A DNA stretch of 16,369 nt. It comes from Pseudomonadota bacterium. Its GTDB lineage: Bacteria; Pseudomonadota; Alphaproteobacteria; Rhizobiales; Rhizobiaceae. Below are positions 14,875-16,369 of this stretch, one piece after another (within the stretch, counting starts at the first letter, position 1; every line of letters starts with the position of its first letter). The stretch is from assembly GCA_023444445.1 (NCBI GenBank), contig JAEXMK010000134.1, positions 1 through 16,369 on the forward strand, read 5' to 3'. The notes beneath the pieces were generated by a model. It saw only the letters and a list, made by a program, of their open reading frames with translations. It was not told the origin of the DNA and searched no databases. The position numbers and the translations under genes were made by a program.

Positions 14875-15714
14875 TCAGCCCTTCAGCTGCTCCAGATTGT
14901 CGGCGATATAGGTCTCCAGCGAACGCGGCGCATGGCCGGTCAGCGTTTCCACGTCGCCGGTCACTACGGCCGTCCAGCCTTCACGCACGGGATAGAAGAT
15001 CGAGGCGAGGAAGGACGCGTAGTCCTGCGGCACCCCGGCGCCGGTGAGAATGCCGATGAAGACCTCATCCGAAACGGCGCTATAAGAGACCGGCTTGCCG
15101 ATCGCCTGCGAAATCATCGCGGCCGCCTCTCCGTAACCGAGCGCCTTCGGGCCCGTGAGGTTGAAGGCCCTGCCGTCGAAGGCGTCAGACGTGAGCGCTG
15201 CGGCGGCACTGTCGGCGATATCGCGCACATCGATGAAGCTCGACTTGCCCTCGCCGGCCGGCACGGCGATCTGGCCGTGGTCAATACCGGCCTTCCAGTA
15301 GCTGTGGAAATTATCGGCAAACCAGTTGGGGCGCAAAATGACGTAAGGCGTACCGGACGCGATGATTTTCAACTCGATCTGGCGATAGGGAATGGAATCG
15401 TCGGCATCGACACCGAGGACGCTGAGGAACACGATCTTCACCTTGCGGCGCGCGGCCTCCTCGACAACGGGCGTCAGCGCATCGATGGCATCCAAACGTC
15501 CACCGGAAAGAAGCAGGAACATGCGGTCAACGCCGTCAAAGGCATCCGCATAAGTCGACGCGTCGGTATAATCGAAACGTACCCCTTCAGCGCCGCCTGC
15601 CGGCTTGCCGCTGCGCGAGGCCGCCTTCACGCTTTCGCCCTTGGCGACGAGCGCCTTGACCAGCGGTGTACCGATGGTGCCGGTGGAACCAATTACAAGT
15701 ATCTTGCCTGCCAT
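14875..15714 (-). CDS. NmrA/QorB-type NAD(P)-binding oxidoreductase (atypical SDR)
   Basis: The 279-aa protein begins with a Rossmann GSTGTIG motif (residues 9-15, GxxGxxG) and continues with the family phrases FDYTDASTYADAFDGVDRMFLLL, VFLSVLGV and VILRPNWFADNF. A GGAG ribosome binding site lies 7 nt before the ATG. It lacks the classical SDR YxxxK pair and resembles E. coli QorB (YtfG) NADPH:quinone reductase and NmrA-like redox sensors. It is transcribed away from the HxlR regulator, as ytfG is from ytfH in E. coli, which suggests control by that regulator. Activity as a quinone or aldehyde reductase is inferred; the binding fold is clear. Confidence 0.9.
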   Translation of the reverse strand: MAGKILVIGSTGTIGTPLVKALVAKGESVKAASRSGKPAGGAEGVRFDYTDASTYADAFDGVDRMFLLLSGGRLDAIDALTPVVEEAARRKVKIVFLSVLGVDADDSIPYRQIELKIIASGTPYVILRPNWFADNFHSYWKAGIDHGQIAVPAGEGKSSFIDVRDIADSAAAALTSDAFDGRAFNLTGPKALGYGEAAAMISQAIGKPVSYSAVSDEVFIGILTGAGVPQDYASFLASIFYPVREGWTAVVTGDVETLTGHAPRSLETYIADNLEQLKG

Positions 15715-15737
15715 CTCAAATCTCCGTAGTATCTAAT

Positions 15738-15751
15738 GGAAACCATGTTTC
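15738..15751. promoter_or_regulatory. Candidate HxlR operator near the oxidoreductase start
   Basis: GGAAACCATGTTTC holds the perfect inverted repeat GAAAC-CAT-GTTTC, 24 bp upstream of the oxidoreductase ATG. It shares the half-site GGAAACC with the second inverted repeat at 15809-15826. Placement in the divergent promoter suggests repressor binding. Confidence 0.45.
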
Positions 15752-15808
15752 AAAAACACAGGTACTGCGTTTGCGAAATCATGAAAAGAGAGCACTTTTC
15801 GGTTATCT

Positions 15809-15826
15809 GGTTTCCTTGCGGAAACC
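15809..15826. promoter_or_regulatory. Candidate HxlR operator near the regulator start
   Basis: GGTTTCC-TTGC-GGAAACC is a perfect 7-bp inverted repeat ending 31 bp before the hxlR-family ATG, and its half-site recurs at 15738-15744. A further inverted repeat GAAAAG-N6-CTTTTC lies at 15783-15800. Such paired repeats flanking a divergent promoter suit autoregulation by a winged-helix dimer. Confidence 0.5.
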
Positions 15827-15857
15827 GGCATGGCCTTGAGACAACAGGGTGAAATCG

Positions 15858-16226
15858 ATGGCAAATGTCTATGACGTTTATGAGGACCGCTGCCCGACAC
15901 GCATGGTGCTGGACAGGATCGCCGACAAATGGGCGCTGCTGATCCTTGACAAGCTGCGGCGCGATCCCGTGCGCTTCAACCTGTTACGGCGAGAGATCAA
16001 GGGCATATCACAGAAGGTGCTGTCGCAGACGCTGAAGAAGCTGGAGCGTGACGGGCTGATTTCACGCCAGGCCTTCCCGACGGTTCCTGTCACCGTCGAA
16101 TATTCGCTGACGCCGCTGGGGCGCACGCTGACGGACACGGTGGCAGCGCTCGCCCATTGGGCGGAAGGCAATATTGATGCGGTGATGGCGGCGCAGAGGG
16201 CTTACGATGAGCGGGCGGTGGTTTGA
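15858..16226 (+). CDS. HxlR-family winged-helix transcriptional regulator
   Basis: The 122-aa protein from the ATG at 15858 has an AGGGTGA ribosome binding site; a GTG at 15849 overlaps that site and is less likely. It follows the HxlR pattern: an N-terminal cysteine (Cys12, in EDRCPTRMVLDRIADKW), the helix-turn-helix region RFNLLRREIKGISQKVLSQTLKKLERDGLISR, and the wing YSLTPLGRTL. Thiol-sensing members (YodB, HypR, QorR) use a cysteine at about this place to respond to quinones, aldehydes or hypochlorite. Together with the divergent QorB-like gene and the inverted repeats between them, it probably represses that gene and itself. The last 143 bp of the window (16227-16369) hold no recognisable feature. 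Confidence 0.92.
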   Translation: MANVYDVYEDRCPTRMVLDRIADKWALLILDKLRRDPVRFNLLRREIKGISQKVLSQTLKKLERDGLISRQAFPTVPVTVEYSLTPLGRTLTDTVAALAHWAEGNIDAVMAAQRAYDERAVV

Positions 16227-16369
16227 ATTGAGGCGCGGCATACCCATATGTCCCTCATCAAGTCAGTCGTATTTGAGTGTTGTGATACACTTTCAATCTA
16301 GCATTTGCGATGACGATGATGTGTCGCATGATTGCCCCAAGAGCCGTGAGTTTTGACTTTCCGGCAGCG

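Noticed and set aside
14752..15729. 325-codon plus-strand open frame antisense to the NmrA-type gene
   Set aside because: The minus-strand frame has a clear Rossmann motif and ribosome binding site; the plus frame has neither.

Overview
The window looks like chromosomal DNA from a Rhizobiaceae alphaproteobacterium, most likely Agrobacterium/Rhizobium. The basis is high-GC coding sequence, a feuN-feuP-feuQ locus next to a ccmI-ccmE-ccmF cytochrome c maturation operon, a RIME-like intergenic palindrome, and a second palindromic repeat present twice. No database search was run; the assignment rests on recognised families, gene order and motifs.

Layout. Positions 98-3737 (minus strand) hold ccmI, ccmE and ccmF, joined by ATGA stop/start overlaps. 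They encode part of the heme-ligation machinery for c-type cytochromes. An FNR/FixK-like box at 3878-3891 lies upstream of ccmI. At 3897-4325 is a lipoprotein with a 17-kDa-surface-antigen-type C-terminus. Positions 4430-6839 hold the two-component locus in transcription order feuN (small periplasmic protein), feuP (response regulator) and feuQ (histidine kinase).

Positions 6979-12960 (minus strand) hold a reduced gene-transfer-agent (GTA)/prophage cluster. In transcription order it has a candidate small terminase, a full-length large terminase, a chitinase-like endolysin, a Dabb-domain protein, a full-length portal, a 5'-truncated C-terminal remnant of the giant GTA tail-tip protein, and a small holin-like protein. 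Protease, capsid, head-tail connector, major tail and tape-measure genes are absent, so a large internal deletion is inferred. Inside the cluster is a plus-strand 35-codon ORF with a very strong ribosome binding site. It is flanked by palindromic operator-like sites and a 146-bp RIME-type element. A 119-bp inverted-repeat element lies between portal and the Dabb gene; a second copy is at the window start, just after ccmF.

Positions 13187-14851 (plus) encode a membrane-anchored alpha/beta hydrolase. The right end carries a divergent pair: an NmrA/QorB-type NAD(P)-binding protein (minus) and an HxlR-family regulator with an N-terminal cysteine (plus). The GGAAACC/GGTTTCC inverted repeats between them are candidate operators. 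This resembles known quinone/electrophile-responsive HxlR-oxidoreductase modules.

No rRNA, tRNA, CRISPR array or intact insertion sequence was seen. Most of the window is ordinary chromosome. The least-explained parts are the decayed GTA, the isolated 35-aa gene with its operator-like palindromes, and the dispersed palindromic repeat.
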